Of a stretch of 64,000 bases of DNA, positions 46,729-55,118 are shown in pieces. The DNA lies in contig CAWJHE010000007.1 in assembly GCA_963842455.1 (NCBI GenBank), positions 1-64,000 on the forward strand, in the 5' to 3' direction. How positions within the stretch are numbered: the first letter of the stretch is position 1; every line of letters starts with the position of its first letter. The notes under the pieces are model-generated. The model was given only the letters and a program-made list of their open reading frames with translations, ran no database searches and was not told the origin of the DNA. Source of the stretch: CAWJHE01 sp963842455 (lineage in GTDB: Bacteria; Chloroflexota; Anaerolineae; Anaerolineales; UBA4823). Both the position numbers and the translations under genes were made by a program.

Positions 46729-47625
46729 TCACCTGCGCAGCTGTACGACAGCTGCACCAATTCCAGCCAGTATCATTCCTGACCACTCTTTTACTCCCAA
46801 GTGCTCACCAAGTAAAAGCCAGGCCAACAATCCAATCTGTAGCATCATGGTACTGTTGATGATGGTTGATTCCATTGCCTCAAGAGACCTTAACGTATGA
46901 TTCCACAAGGTAAAAGCTAACGCCGTATTTACCACAGCCAGCCAGGCAATAATTGCCCAATTCTGCCAGGATAAAACCGGTACTCCCTGGCTCAGCCCGC
47001 CTGCTAACAACAACAATAATCCACCAACACCCATGCTGATTGTTGTAACCCAAATGGCCGGCAGGTTTTGGCGTGAATTAATATACCTCCCCAAGATAGC
47101 GGATCCTGCATTGGCAATCATACCCATAAAAACAATGCCCACTCCTAGCCACTCAAGCGAAGAAATCGACACGGGGTAAAAATAAATCAGGCTGCCCATT
47201 ACAGATAAAGCAATTCCCAACCAGCCCAAAAAACCCGGTCGCTCAGATAACCATAATATTCCCATAATAGCCACAAAAACCGATGTGAAATTCAAGATCA
47301 GGCTGGTCATTGTTGCTGGCAGGAATGATAGCCCCAAGAATTGTGTTCCCTGAACAACAGCATAATAAAATACCCCAAGGAGAATTAACATTCCCCACTG
47401 CTGGCCCGTCAACTTGACTGTATTGGGCTGAGAGTATTTTCTGAGCGCAAATGGTAGCAGGCATAAAAAAGCCAGGGTGTAACGCAGACCTGCGAAAGTA
47501 AGAGCCGGAATATCCTGTAAACCGATCTTAATCAGCACCCAGGATGTAGACCACAAAAAAGTAACCAACAATGCCTGAAGTACAGCTCGGCGATGACGCT
47601 TTTCGGTTGGTGTCTCTATTGTCAT
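46729..47625 (-). CDS. EamA-family (DMT superfamily) transporter
   Basis: 298 residues with about ten membrane helices and the two-fold EamA repeat. Typical features are FLWSTSWVLIKIGL with PALTFAGLRY in the first half, and VVNTALAFTLWNHTLRSLEAMESTIINS then LLAWLLLGE in the second half. The family exports or imports amino acids and other small metabolites; direction and substrate are not readable. It lies 101 bases upstream of the corrinoid gene on the same strand and is a candidate transporter for the cluster, although a separate promoter candidate lies between them. Confidence 0.88.
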   Translation of the reverse strand: MTIETPTEKRHRRAVLQALLVTFLWSTSWVLIKIGLQDIPALTFAGLRYTLAFLCLLPFALRKYSQPNTVKLTGQQWGMLILLGVFYYAVVQGTQFLGLSFLPATMTSLILNFTSVFVAIMGILWLSERPGFLGWLGIALSVMGSLIYFYPVSISSLEWLGVGIVFMGMIANAGSAILGRYINSRQNLPAIWVTTISMGVGGLLLLLAGGLSQGVPVLSWQNWAIIAWLAVVNTALAFTLWNHTLRSLEAMESTIINSTMMLQIGLLAWLLLGEHLGVKEWSGMILAGIGAAVVQLRR

Positions 47626-47742
47626 ATTTCCATTTTACACGATGATCCGTCAATTACAGGTTAGCGCATCTTCTATTCCACACCAAGCGGCTTATGTTCA
47701 AAGAAAAGATCATGATAGAATCAATTAATAGGCGAGGTTCAC

Positions 47743-48891
47743 ATGGCAAAAATTCCACTCTTGAGCGATGGTTGGACAACCATTAAAGAAATTGATCTCA
47801 AGCCCATCCAGCAGCAGGCTGTCAATGGCGCTCGACTGGCAATTGTCGGAAGGCCAGGATCAGGCCGGTCAACATTGGCTGCGCAAATGCGCACAGACCC
47901 CAATCGTCCCACAACAGTGTTTGATTCACCGGTCATCATTCTCGATATCGACCATGAGATTTCGAGCATTGAGGCTGATCTGATCATCCTGATGGTCGAT
48001 TCGCGCGATAGTGAAACGGCGCTACACCAAAAACTCGTGACCGAATGGGCAAATACCGGAAAGAAAACCCTGGTTTTTATCAACCAATTTGAAACCCAAG
48101 ACGATACGATTTCCATAAGCTCGTGGACCAGAAACCGCAGCCGGCGTGTCGTTTGGGGACCTGTCACCGACCACATCTTTCTGTTGCGAGAATTTATCCC
48201 GGCTGTCATGGCTCTCTTGCCAGACAAATTATTGGGCTTAGGCAGGTATTTCCCACTTTTCCGCGCTCCGATTGCCCAATTTCTGATTAACGATGCCTGT
48301 ACCACCAACGCAGCCTACGCTCTGAGCACAGGATTGGCAGAAACTGTTGGGGTTTTCAATCTACCCATAACCGTAGCTGATATGGTCGTGTTGACCAAAA
48401 ACCAGGCTTACCTGGTCTATAAATTAGGCCTGGCTTTAGGCTATACCACTCGCTGGCAGGATTATGTTGCCGAATTTGGCTCTGTGCTGGGGAGTGGTTT
48501 TCTTTGGCGACAGCTTGCCAGATCGCTGGTTGGTTTAATTCCTGTTTGGGGCATCCTGCCCAAAGTAGCTGTATCTTATGCTGGGACATTTGTGGTTGGT
48601 CATGCTGTCTTGCAATGGTATCTGACCGGAAGGCACGTATCAAAAAAGCAAATGCAGCAACTTTATAGCCAGGCGTTCGCCAAAGGCAAGAACTTCGCCC
48701 AAAACCTGACTCAGAAATTACCTAAGCCCAGGATATCAAAACCCAGATTAGCAAAACCCAGGCAAAAACTGCTGCCCGCGCCCGGCAAAAAACAAAAAAA
48801 GGTCTGCCTGTATTGTGGGAAGACCTTATCTGACAATGGTGGCTTTTGTCCACATTGCGGCATGCCTGTCACTGAGAACGAAATATCTTGA
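47743..48891 (+). CDS. Degenerate GTPase-like protein with DUF697-like membrane region and zinc ribbon
   Basis: 382 residues. A P-loop (AIVGRPGSGRSTLAA, about 33-47) and a strand pattern up to LVFINQFET resemble a small GTPase, but the NKxD specificity motif is replaced by NQFE. A DUF697/YcjF-like hydrophobic region (about 185-310; DACTTNAAYALSTGLAETVGVFNLP) follows, then a basic Lys/Pro-rich stretch. The C-terminus is a zinc ribbon with CLYCGKTL and CPHCGMPV. It may be membrane-associated. Function unknown. A GAGG site lies before the ATG. It is divergent from EamA and convergent with the kinase gene. Confidence 0.75.
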   Translation: MAKIPLLSDGWTTIKEIDLKPIQQQAVNGARLAIVGRPGSGRSTLAAQMRTDPNRPTTVFDSPVIILDIDHEISSIEADLIILMVDSRDSETALHQKLVTEWANTGKKTLVFINQFETQDDTISISSWTRNRSRRVVWGPVTDHIFLLREFIPAVMALLPDKLLGLGRYFPLFRAPIAQFLINDACTTNAAYALSTGLAETVGVFNLPITVADMVVLTKNQAYLVYKLGLALGYTTRWQDYVAEFGSVLGSGFLWRQLARSLVGLIPVWGILPKVAVSYAGTFVVGHAVLQWYLTGRHVSKKQMQQLYSQAFAKGKNFAQNLTQKLPKPRISKPRLAKPRQKLLPAPGKKQKKVCLYCGKTLSDNGGFCPHCGMPVTENEIS

Positions 48892-48909
48892 GCCCATTCA
48901 AAAGTTTTC

Positions 48910-49563
48910 TCAGAGCTGCATTTCTTCCTGCCCAAAAACCACGACTTCTTTACCGGTAAACTTCTCTTGAATTTTACGAACAATCAAGTCCAAATGGGCG
49001 CGGTTCGATACATAGTCCAGGTCATCCGTTGGCACCGTCAGAACTGGACACAAACTGAAATGATGGATCCAGCTTTCATACAGGTCATTTAATTGCTGCA
49101 GATATTCTGGAGCAATATCGCGTTCATAATCGCGGCCACGCAAAGCGATCCTTTCTTGCAATGTAGCAACGGATGCACGCAAATAGATTACCAGATCAGG
49201 CGGGGGTAAAAAATCAGCCAGAACCTGGTAAAGTTCACGATAGGATTTGTAATCGCGCTCATCAAACAAACCTCGCAGGAAGAGGTTTTGAGCGAAGACT
49301 TCAGCATCTTCATACACGCTGCGATCCTGAATCGCCGAGGTAGGATGATCTAACAATTGGCGATGACTGCGCAAACGGCGCGTCAAGAAGAAGATTTGCG
49401 AGTGAAAAGACCAGGCGCGCATGTCCTTGTAAAAATCTGCCAGGTAGGGGTTCTCGACCACCGGTTCATAAAATGGCTGCCATCCTAAACGATTGGATAA
49501 CAAACTAACCAGGGTAGACTTACCCACGCCGATGTTTCCAGCCACGGCAATAAACTTTTTCAT
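48910..49563 (-). CDS. Deoxynucleoside kinase (dAdo/dGuo kinase-like)
   Basis: 217 residues. The P-loop is AVAGNIGVGKSTL, followed by EPVVENPYL, the base-binding and catalytic segment DRSVYEDAEVF (ERS/DRS-type motif) and LRGRDYERDI (lid arginines). It phosphorylates deoxynucleosides for salvage. The start is the ATG at 49563, whose A is the last base of the upstream stop codon, so translation is coupled to the ATP-grasp gene. Confidence 0.9.
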   Translation of the reverse strand: MKKFIAVAGNIGVGKSTLVSLLSNRLGWQPFYEPVVENPYLADFYKDMRAWSFHSQIFFLTRRLRSHRQLLDHPTSAIQDRSVYEDAEVFAQNLFLRGLFDERDYKSYRELYQVLADFLPPPDLVIYLRASVATLQERIALRGRDYERDIAPEYLQQLNDLYESWIHHFSLCPVLTVPTDDLDYVSNRAHLDLIVRKIQEKFTGKEVVVFGQEEMQL

Positions 49564-51887
49564 CAATCTCTCTCCAAGAAAGCTACAGAACGCCCCAGTT
49601 CATCATCCATAACCAATTCAATATGCATATCGGTTCGATATTTTGCCACATCGATCAGTCTCAACACATCTGCCATGACCGTTTCTTCTGGCAAGAAATC
49701 TAGCAGGTGGTTGGGAGTCTCGTAAAAGAAGGGACGGTTGAAGATGGCTTCTTCATCATCCAGATAAATCGCCAGCGGATAGATATTCGATTCAACCAGG
49801 TCCTGGAAAAAGTGGGTTCCAAAAGAGGCTTCAGGAGCCGAACCTATCCCCGCCCCCGTCAACTCAACCAGGGCGCGTGTGTGGTAAATATCTGCATAAC
49901 CGATCTTCACGCCCAGGTCAGGATTCGAGGTTCCCCAGCGGCCTGGACCGACACAAATAAACGTCTCATTTCGCAGTTTGTCATTCAACTTTCCTATGGT
50001 TCGACCTAATTCAGACCTTTCCGCTGCTGTTGGCATTTGATAATACGCATCTGGCGACACAAACACCACATAGCGGATACCACTGATCCTGCCTTCAGGA
50101 GCCATTCGAGGAGTGGAAAAGACAATATCAGCCTCGATAAGATTCTTGGGCAAACGCGCTTCACTCTCTTTAAGGTGGCTTTGCGGACGGCATTGAAGCA
50201 AAGAGATCTGCACATCGGGTTGCATGCTATTCGGATTGAGAACTTCTATGGTGAACTCTGTATCTACCGGTGATTGATATTTCTCTTCCAAGATATTCAG
50301 CATGCGTGTAAAGCGTTTTGCCAGCGAAGTTCTTTTCAACAACTCATCAAAAGTCAACACCAGGTTGCTCTTGTCCATGCCACTCAACGCCATTCGCAGC
50401 GGGCTCAAATATCCACCCTGGTATACCTGGGCAATATAACGAGAAACAGGATGACGCGTATCCAGCACATCCTCCACAGGTAAAGTCTTGAACTCATTCG
50501 CTTCCAGGTCAATCAGATCAATATAGTTCTGCGAATACCGGCGGATATCTTTCGGTGATGCTTCCGGATGCAACAGCGGATGGCTCAATGCCACCAGGCG
50601 CGGATAGTCGTTTCCCACACGATCAACTGCCCGCGTGCCTAACCCCCAAACCAGGCGCATAAATCCATCATCCCGTACAATTTGCGGCGACCAACGGTAC
50701 AGGTTCCGACTGAAAGCCACACCAGCCGCATGGGGGAAATAATAACGTCCAGCCCGTTCTCCCTGCACTGTCTGGATTAATACCGCCATACGCTCATCAT
50801 AATCCAACAAACCCTTTGCTCGACGGTAGAGAAGAGCATCTGGATTAAAAATGCTGGCATAAATTCGAATGATAGCACGTGTAAAATCTCTTAAATTTTG
50901 TTCAGGTGTACCCTGGTTAGGACAGAAATGGCTCTCGTACTTTCCGGCGAAGGAAGTGCCGAAATTGTCTTCCAATAAGCTGGAAGAACGCACAATGATC
51001 GGTTGGTCACCGACCTGATTTAACACTGCCCGAAACTTTTCCAGGATATCCGGTGGAAATTCGCCCGACAGGAATTCTTTCTGAATCTTAGGATAATCTG
51101 CGCGTATCTGTTCCTCCAGCTTGTACTTCTGATCCCCCCAATGCATTAAGCTGTTTAGAGCCATAAAAGTATAAGTCAAATCTGCCCCGAGGAAAAATGA
51201 ATTCGGTAAGCGCAACGAAGCGTGAATTTCTTCATCCCCAATCTCGTACAAAATACGCGCCGCAAGCAACATGCCAGCTGCTTTTCCTCCGATCTTACCC
51301 TGCCCAATTTTATGCGTGCGGATTTCATTGAGATCAGAAATCTTAAACCAATCTTTGGCAATTTTTACATAGGCAAGCTGGTCGCTGATCATGGTCCGGA
51401 TCAAAACCACCTTGATTTCCTGCAAACGAGCTTCATGCTGAGATTGTTGACCTGGGGGCATCTTCTCAATGGACATGGCTTGCTCAAACAACATATTCTG
51501 TGGAGCAAGTTCTGGATTAAAAGAAACCTGGAAATCATCAACACCAGCGCCACGCTCAGCTAAAGCATCTTTGACAATTTCTTCAAATAGATCGTAGGGT
51601 AAATTATAGGCAAAGTAAAAATCGGTGAGATGATCCCTCACCCTGGTTAAGCGCAATTCCCAAATATCGGCAGGCTCTTCAGAAAAAGGATCGTGCAGAC
51701 CTTCCAATGCCTGGGAGCGAATCGCTTTCTCTCGGGCCTCAGCCTCAAAAGTCTGTGACTTTATCACGCCTCGGCTAAATAATTCGCGCCGCATACGAGC
51801 CCGAATTTGGGAGCTCAGAATTGGGTATTGAGCCAGTGAGAGAAAAATTGAGAGGGTTCGATCTGAAGATGCGGGAGGCAGCGTCAT
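49563..51887 (-). CDS. Stand-alone PEP/pyruvate-binding ATP-grasp domain protein
   Basis: 774 residues from the ATG at 51887 (AAAGG about 9 bases upstream). The middle part has the nucleotide-binding pattern of PEP synthase and pyruvate phosphate dikinase (KIGGKAAGMLLAARIL; IVRSSSLLEDNFGTSFAGKYESHFC; VQGERAGRYYFPHAAGVAFSRN). I find no phosphohistidine swivelling domain and no TIM-barrel PEP domain. The C-terminal part (about 600-770) has GPGRWGTSNPDLGVKIGYADI and GTHFFQDLVESNIYPLAIY, which I cannot assign. So it is not a normal gluconeogenic enzyme; an ATP-dependent phosphotransfer or regulatory role is possible. It is coupled to the kinase gene downstream. Confidence 0.78.
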   Translation of the reverse strand: MTLPPASSDRTLSIFLSLAQYPILSSQIRARMRRELFSRGVIKSQTFEAEAREKAIRSQALEGLHDPFSEEPADIWELRLTRVRDHLTDFYFAYNLPYDLFEEIVKDALAERGAGVDDFQVSFNPELAPQNMLFEQAMSIEKMPPGQQSQHEARLQEIKVVLIRTMISDQLAYVKIAKDWFKISDLNEIRTHKIGQGKIGGKAAGMLLAARILYEIGDEEIHASLRLPNSFFLGADLTYTFMALNSLMHWGDQKYKLEEQIRADYPKIQKEFLSGEFPPDILEKFRAVLNQVGDQPIIVRSSSLLEDNFGTSFAGKYESHFCPNQGTPEQNLRDFTRAIIRIYASIFNPDALLYRRAKGLLDYDERMAVLIQTVQGERAGRYYFPHAAGVAFSRNLYRWSPQIVRDDGFMRLVWGLGTRAVDRVGNDYPRLVALSHPLLHPEASPKDIRRYSQNYIDLIDLEANEFKTLPVEDVLDTRHPVSRYIAQVYQGGYLSPLRMALSGMDKSNLVLTFDELLKRTSLAKRFTRMLNILEEKYQSPVDTEFTIEVLNPNSMQPDVQISLLQCRPQSHLKESEARLPKNLIEADIVFSTPRMAPEGRISGIRYVVFVSPDAYYQMPTAAERSELGRTIGKLNDKLRNETFICVGPGRWGTSNPDLGVKIGYADIYHTRALVELTGAGIGSAPEASFGTHFFQDLVESNIYPLAIYLDDEEAIFNRPFFYETPNHLLDFLPEETVMADVLRLIDVAKYRTDMHIELVMDDELGRSVAFLERD

Positions 51888-51969
51888 AACCAAAAACCTT
51901 TAAAGATGACAAACAGGTTAGCACACCGTAAAAAATATGCTAACCTGCGAAATTAATAACCGTTACTGT

Positions 51970-53116
51970 TTAGCTTCCCAAATGCATAGGCATAATAACA
52001 TGGATAAACTCACCTTGCCCATCTTGCGCTCCAACAGGCCGGACGACACCGGGGCTGGTTGGCGTCGAGGTTTCTAAAGCCACATTAGGCGTTCTAATCA
52101 CATCCAATACTTCCCTCAGGTAGCGCACATTAAATGCGATTAATAGTGGGTTGCCTTCAATCGATGCATCCACCACATTTTGGTTAAAGCCGGTTTCTTC
52201 TGATTGACCAGAAATTTCAACAGAACCGGGCTGCATTTCTTTTCCAGGAGCAATATCAATCCTGGCAATCAAGGAACCTTCGCGAGCAAAAATTTCGGCC
52301 TGTTTACATGCTTTCAGGAAGGCAGAAGTAGAAAGTACGGCGCGTGTGTCGCATCTCTTAGGAATGATTTGCTCAAAATCCGGAAAATTTCCTTCAATCA
52401 ACTGGGAGACCAGCTCGGCATCGCGTAAGCCGGAACACTACCTGCCCACGTCCAGGAGGTAAAATCATGGAAACTACCTGGTCGCCATCCGCAGCAATCC
52501 TAGCCAGCTCGCGCAAAGCGTTGGCTGGAATGACTGCCCGAATCGCATGCTGGACAGGAGATGAAAGATGCGCTTTGCGCACAGACAGGCGGAAGCCGTC
52601 TGCTGCAGCCATTGTAATCGCCTGGTCGACAACATTCACCAAAACTCCTGTCAGGATCGGTCGAGCATCATCAGCGGAAGCCGCAAACACCACCTGGTGG
52701 ATCATTTCTTTCAGGTCTGCAGTATTGATCTGCAAACCCTGTGAAAGCTCTGCAGCTGGCATCGGGGGAAATTCCTGGGCATCAATACATTTCAAATCTG
52801 TTACAGATTGCCCACAGCGCATGTTTAATGTCTGTGTGCGCACATTTAAATTCAAATCAACATTCTTATCTGAAAACGTCCCAACCAAATCCGAGAAAGT
52901 CCGCGCCGGTACCGTTGTCGAGCCTTCTTCCTCAATCTTAGCGCCAATCCAACAGGTGATACCCAATTCGAGGTTGGTCGCTGAAAGACGTAAACGCCCC
53001 TCATCAGTAGCAACGAGAATATTTGCCAGAACTGGCAACGTGCTGCGTGAAGAAACCGCACGTGAAACCATACTTAACCCTCGAGCCAGGTTCTCCTGCA
53101 AAACGGTTACTTTCAT
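51970..53116 (-). CDS. dnaN: DNA polymerase III beta clamp DnaN (one frame break)
   Basis: Sliding clamp that holds DNA polymerase III and other factors on DNA. 381 residues after correction, the normal length, in three clamp domains. N-terminal motifs are LSMVSRAVSSRSTLPVLANILV and ATDEGRLRLSATNLELGI. The third domain begins LIEGNFPDFEQIIP and the end is FIHVIMPMH, close to the usual IMPMR/L. The frame breaks near 52424 (ACGCGATGCC); dropping one base gives LTDAELVSQLIEG. No dnaA or origin-like box cluster is nearby. The ATG at 53116 has AGGA 9 bases upstream. Confidence 0.95.
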
Positions 53117-53150
53117 AATGACCATCCTCTCCTTGTTTTGGGTTGATATG

Positions 53151-53156
53151 AGTATA
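53151..53156 (-). promoter_or_regulatory. Candidate -10 element of dnaN
   Basis: TATACT lies 34 bases upstream of the dnaN ATG; the best -35 (TTCCAA, 18 bases away) is poor. The rest of 53160-53520 holds no gene I can support. Confidence 0.35.
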
Positions 53157-53522
53157 CAACGAGTAAGTATTTTTTGGAAGCGAGTTTTTCCAATCGGGCT
53201 GTTTTTGTCATCGCAAATCTGAACTTTCACCCGGAAATCCGTGTAAATAAATTACAAAAAATGATGATGTCTGACTTCTTGGATTTTATCCTCTCACTTC
53301 TAATAAAAAATTGGGTAAAGCTCTCATCCCCGCCCAGCCATTCAAAAGCATCCTTAATGCAAAGGATTAAAGGAAAACGACTCTGCGCCTACTCCCCTCA
53401 CCACAAGAAAATTCGAAAAAGGACAGGACGTAACGGACACTTTCGAAAAACAAACCGGAGTTAGGCAAGATGCTTTGTAGAGGGGGGCAAATAGTTAAAG
53501 ATCAAAACCAAATTCCACATTA

Positions 53523-53571
53523 AAAAACCAGCCCCCTCAAGAAGAGAACGACCATCCAACTCAAGGGGGCT
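53523..53571 (-). terminator. Terminator of the glutamate dehydrogenase gene
   Basis: AGCCCCCT and AGGGGGCT arms enclose a loop and are followed on the minus strand by GG and six T residues. It lies 23 bases after the corrected gdhA stop. Confidence 0.85.
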
Positions 53572-53593
53572 AGAACTTAACCAATGTAGGAAA

Positions 53594-54881
53594 TTATATC
53601 CAGCCGCGCAATTCCATGGCAGTCACAACTTTCTTGATGCTACCATGTATGCAGCATCTCGCATAAAGACCTTCTCGCCTTCAGACATTTCTAAAACGCT
53701 CTTGAAAGCCTGGGTCATCTTGGTGTCCAAGCGTTCCAATACTTCTTCCCGTGTCCAGTAATAATTCATATCATTTTGAACGCCTTCAAAGTAGGATACG
53801 GTCACACCGCCTGCGTTGCACAGGAAATCTGGCACCACAAAAACACCATTTTGCTTGAGGACTGCATCGGCTTCCGGTGTGGTAGGTCCATTGGCGCCTT
53901 CTGCGACTACACGGACTCGATCGCTGATGCGCTTGACCGATTCAGCATTCACCTGCCCTTCCAAGGCTGCCGGGATCAAAACATCAACATCCTTGGCTAT
54001 CCATGCATCACCGTCTTCAATCACATATCCTGCGCCACGTGCCTTATCCTTGTCGATCGATCCATATTGATCTGTGATAGACTGCAGGAAGTATGGGTCA
54101 ATGCCATCCGTGTGGCTGACCGTATAAGAGACCTTGTCTTCACGATCCCAGTAAGAAACACAAGCGACTTTCCCACCCAAAAACTCCTTAAAACCAATGG
54201 CAGCATATTGGGAAACATTGCCAAAGCCCTGGATTGCAGCCACTGCTTTTTGCGGATCGAGTTTGAGATGTTTCATCGCTTCACGGACAGTAATAGATAA
54301 CGCCAAAACCGGTTGCTTCCTTACGACCAAGTGACCCGCCGCCGCCAATGGGTTTTCCGGTAATCACACCAGGGGTGTAATTGACCGATCAACTTGGAGT
54401 ATTCATCCATCATCCAACCCATCATTTGCGGAGTTGTGCCGACATCCGGAGCAGGTACATCCTGCCGAGGGCCGATATTCCGCCACATTTGACCAACCCA
54501 ACCGCGGCATAATTTTTCTTTTTCAGTCATGGATAAAGTTGCTGGATCTACCGGCACGCCGCCTTTACCACCTCCCAAAGGAATATCGGCTACCGCACAT
54601 TTCCAGGTCATCCACATTGCCAAAGCACGGACGGTATCCAGTGTCTCAGAAGGATGAAAACGAATGCCCCCTTTCGCAGGCCCACGCGCATCATTATGTT
54701 GCACACGGTAACCAAAGAATAATTTGATAGAGCCATCGTCCATGCGCACCGGTACCTGGAATTTGAACTCACGTGACGGCCAGCGCAGAACCTGTGATAC
54801 TTGGGGGTCCAGATTCAACTGGTTTGCAACATGATCAAACTGGGTCTGGGCCATCTGGAAAGCATTGATTAACTCTGTCAT
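53594..54881 (-). CDS. gdhA: Glutamate (Glu/Leu/Phe/Val) dehydrogenase, three frame breaks
   Basis: Oxidative deamination of glutamate, or the reverse, with NAD(P). The N-terminal domain has FGYRVQHNDARGPAKGGIRFHP and GGGKGGVPVDP with the catalytic Lys, then PAPDVGTTPQMMGWMMDEYSK. The NAD domain has AAIQGFGNVSQYAA and EGANGPTTPEAD. Three breaks: an extra base in CACCCCTGG near 54384, an extra T in ATCTATTAC near 54307, and a missing base in GCATCAAG near 53639. Correction gives the expected GVITGKPIGGGGSLGRKEATG segment and a 428-residue protein that ends MELRGWI with stop at 53594-53596. An AGGAG site precedes the ATG at 54881. Confidence 0.93.
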
Positions 54882-54921
54882 TAGAAATTCTCCTGATGTA
54901 ATAATTATATTGATTGAAAAA

Positions 54922-54949
54922 TTAAACGGGCATCCTGGCAAGATGCCCG
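54922..54949 (-). terminator. Terminator at the end of the gatB operon
   Basis: A perfect 8-bp stem (CGGGCATC with GATGCCCG, 7-base loop) is followed on the minus strand by TTTAATTTTT. It lies 170 bases after the gatB stop and just before the gdhA ribosome site. I see nothing else in 54950-55118 except a 5-bp stem at 55018-55032. Confidence 0.7.
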
Positions 54950-55118
54950 CTATTCACAAAACGTCGACTGGTCTTCTCCCAACTCATAATAGTCAGCCTC
55001 ACCTAATTATTGACCCAGACGGGTAAACCGTCAAGTGATATGTTTATCTTAATTGTATGACATAATTCACTTCATGGATGCATGAAGGTTACGTTTCGTT
55101 GAGAAAACCTGGCATCTA

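Noticed and set aside
53174..53464. 96-codon frame upstream of dnaN with a basic C-terminus, first thought to be a ribosomal protein such as L34
   Set aside because: The Lys/Arg-rich end does not follow the L34 pattern, there is no ribosome site, and the start overlaps the dnaN promoter region.
53117..53593. Possible replication origin next to dnaN
   Set aside because: No cluster of DnaA boxes and no dnaA gene. The gap holds a gdhA terminator and a candidate dnaN promoter only.
54321..54348. ATG at 54348 as the start of a second dehydrogenase gene
   Set aside because: The first residues of this frame do not match the family. Homology resumes only at TVREAMKHL after the second indel, so it is part of the broken gdhA.
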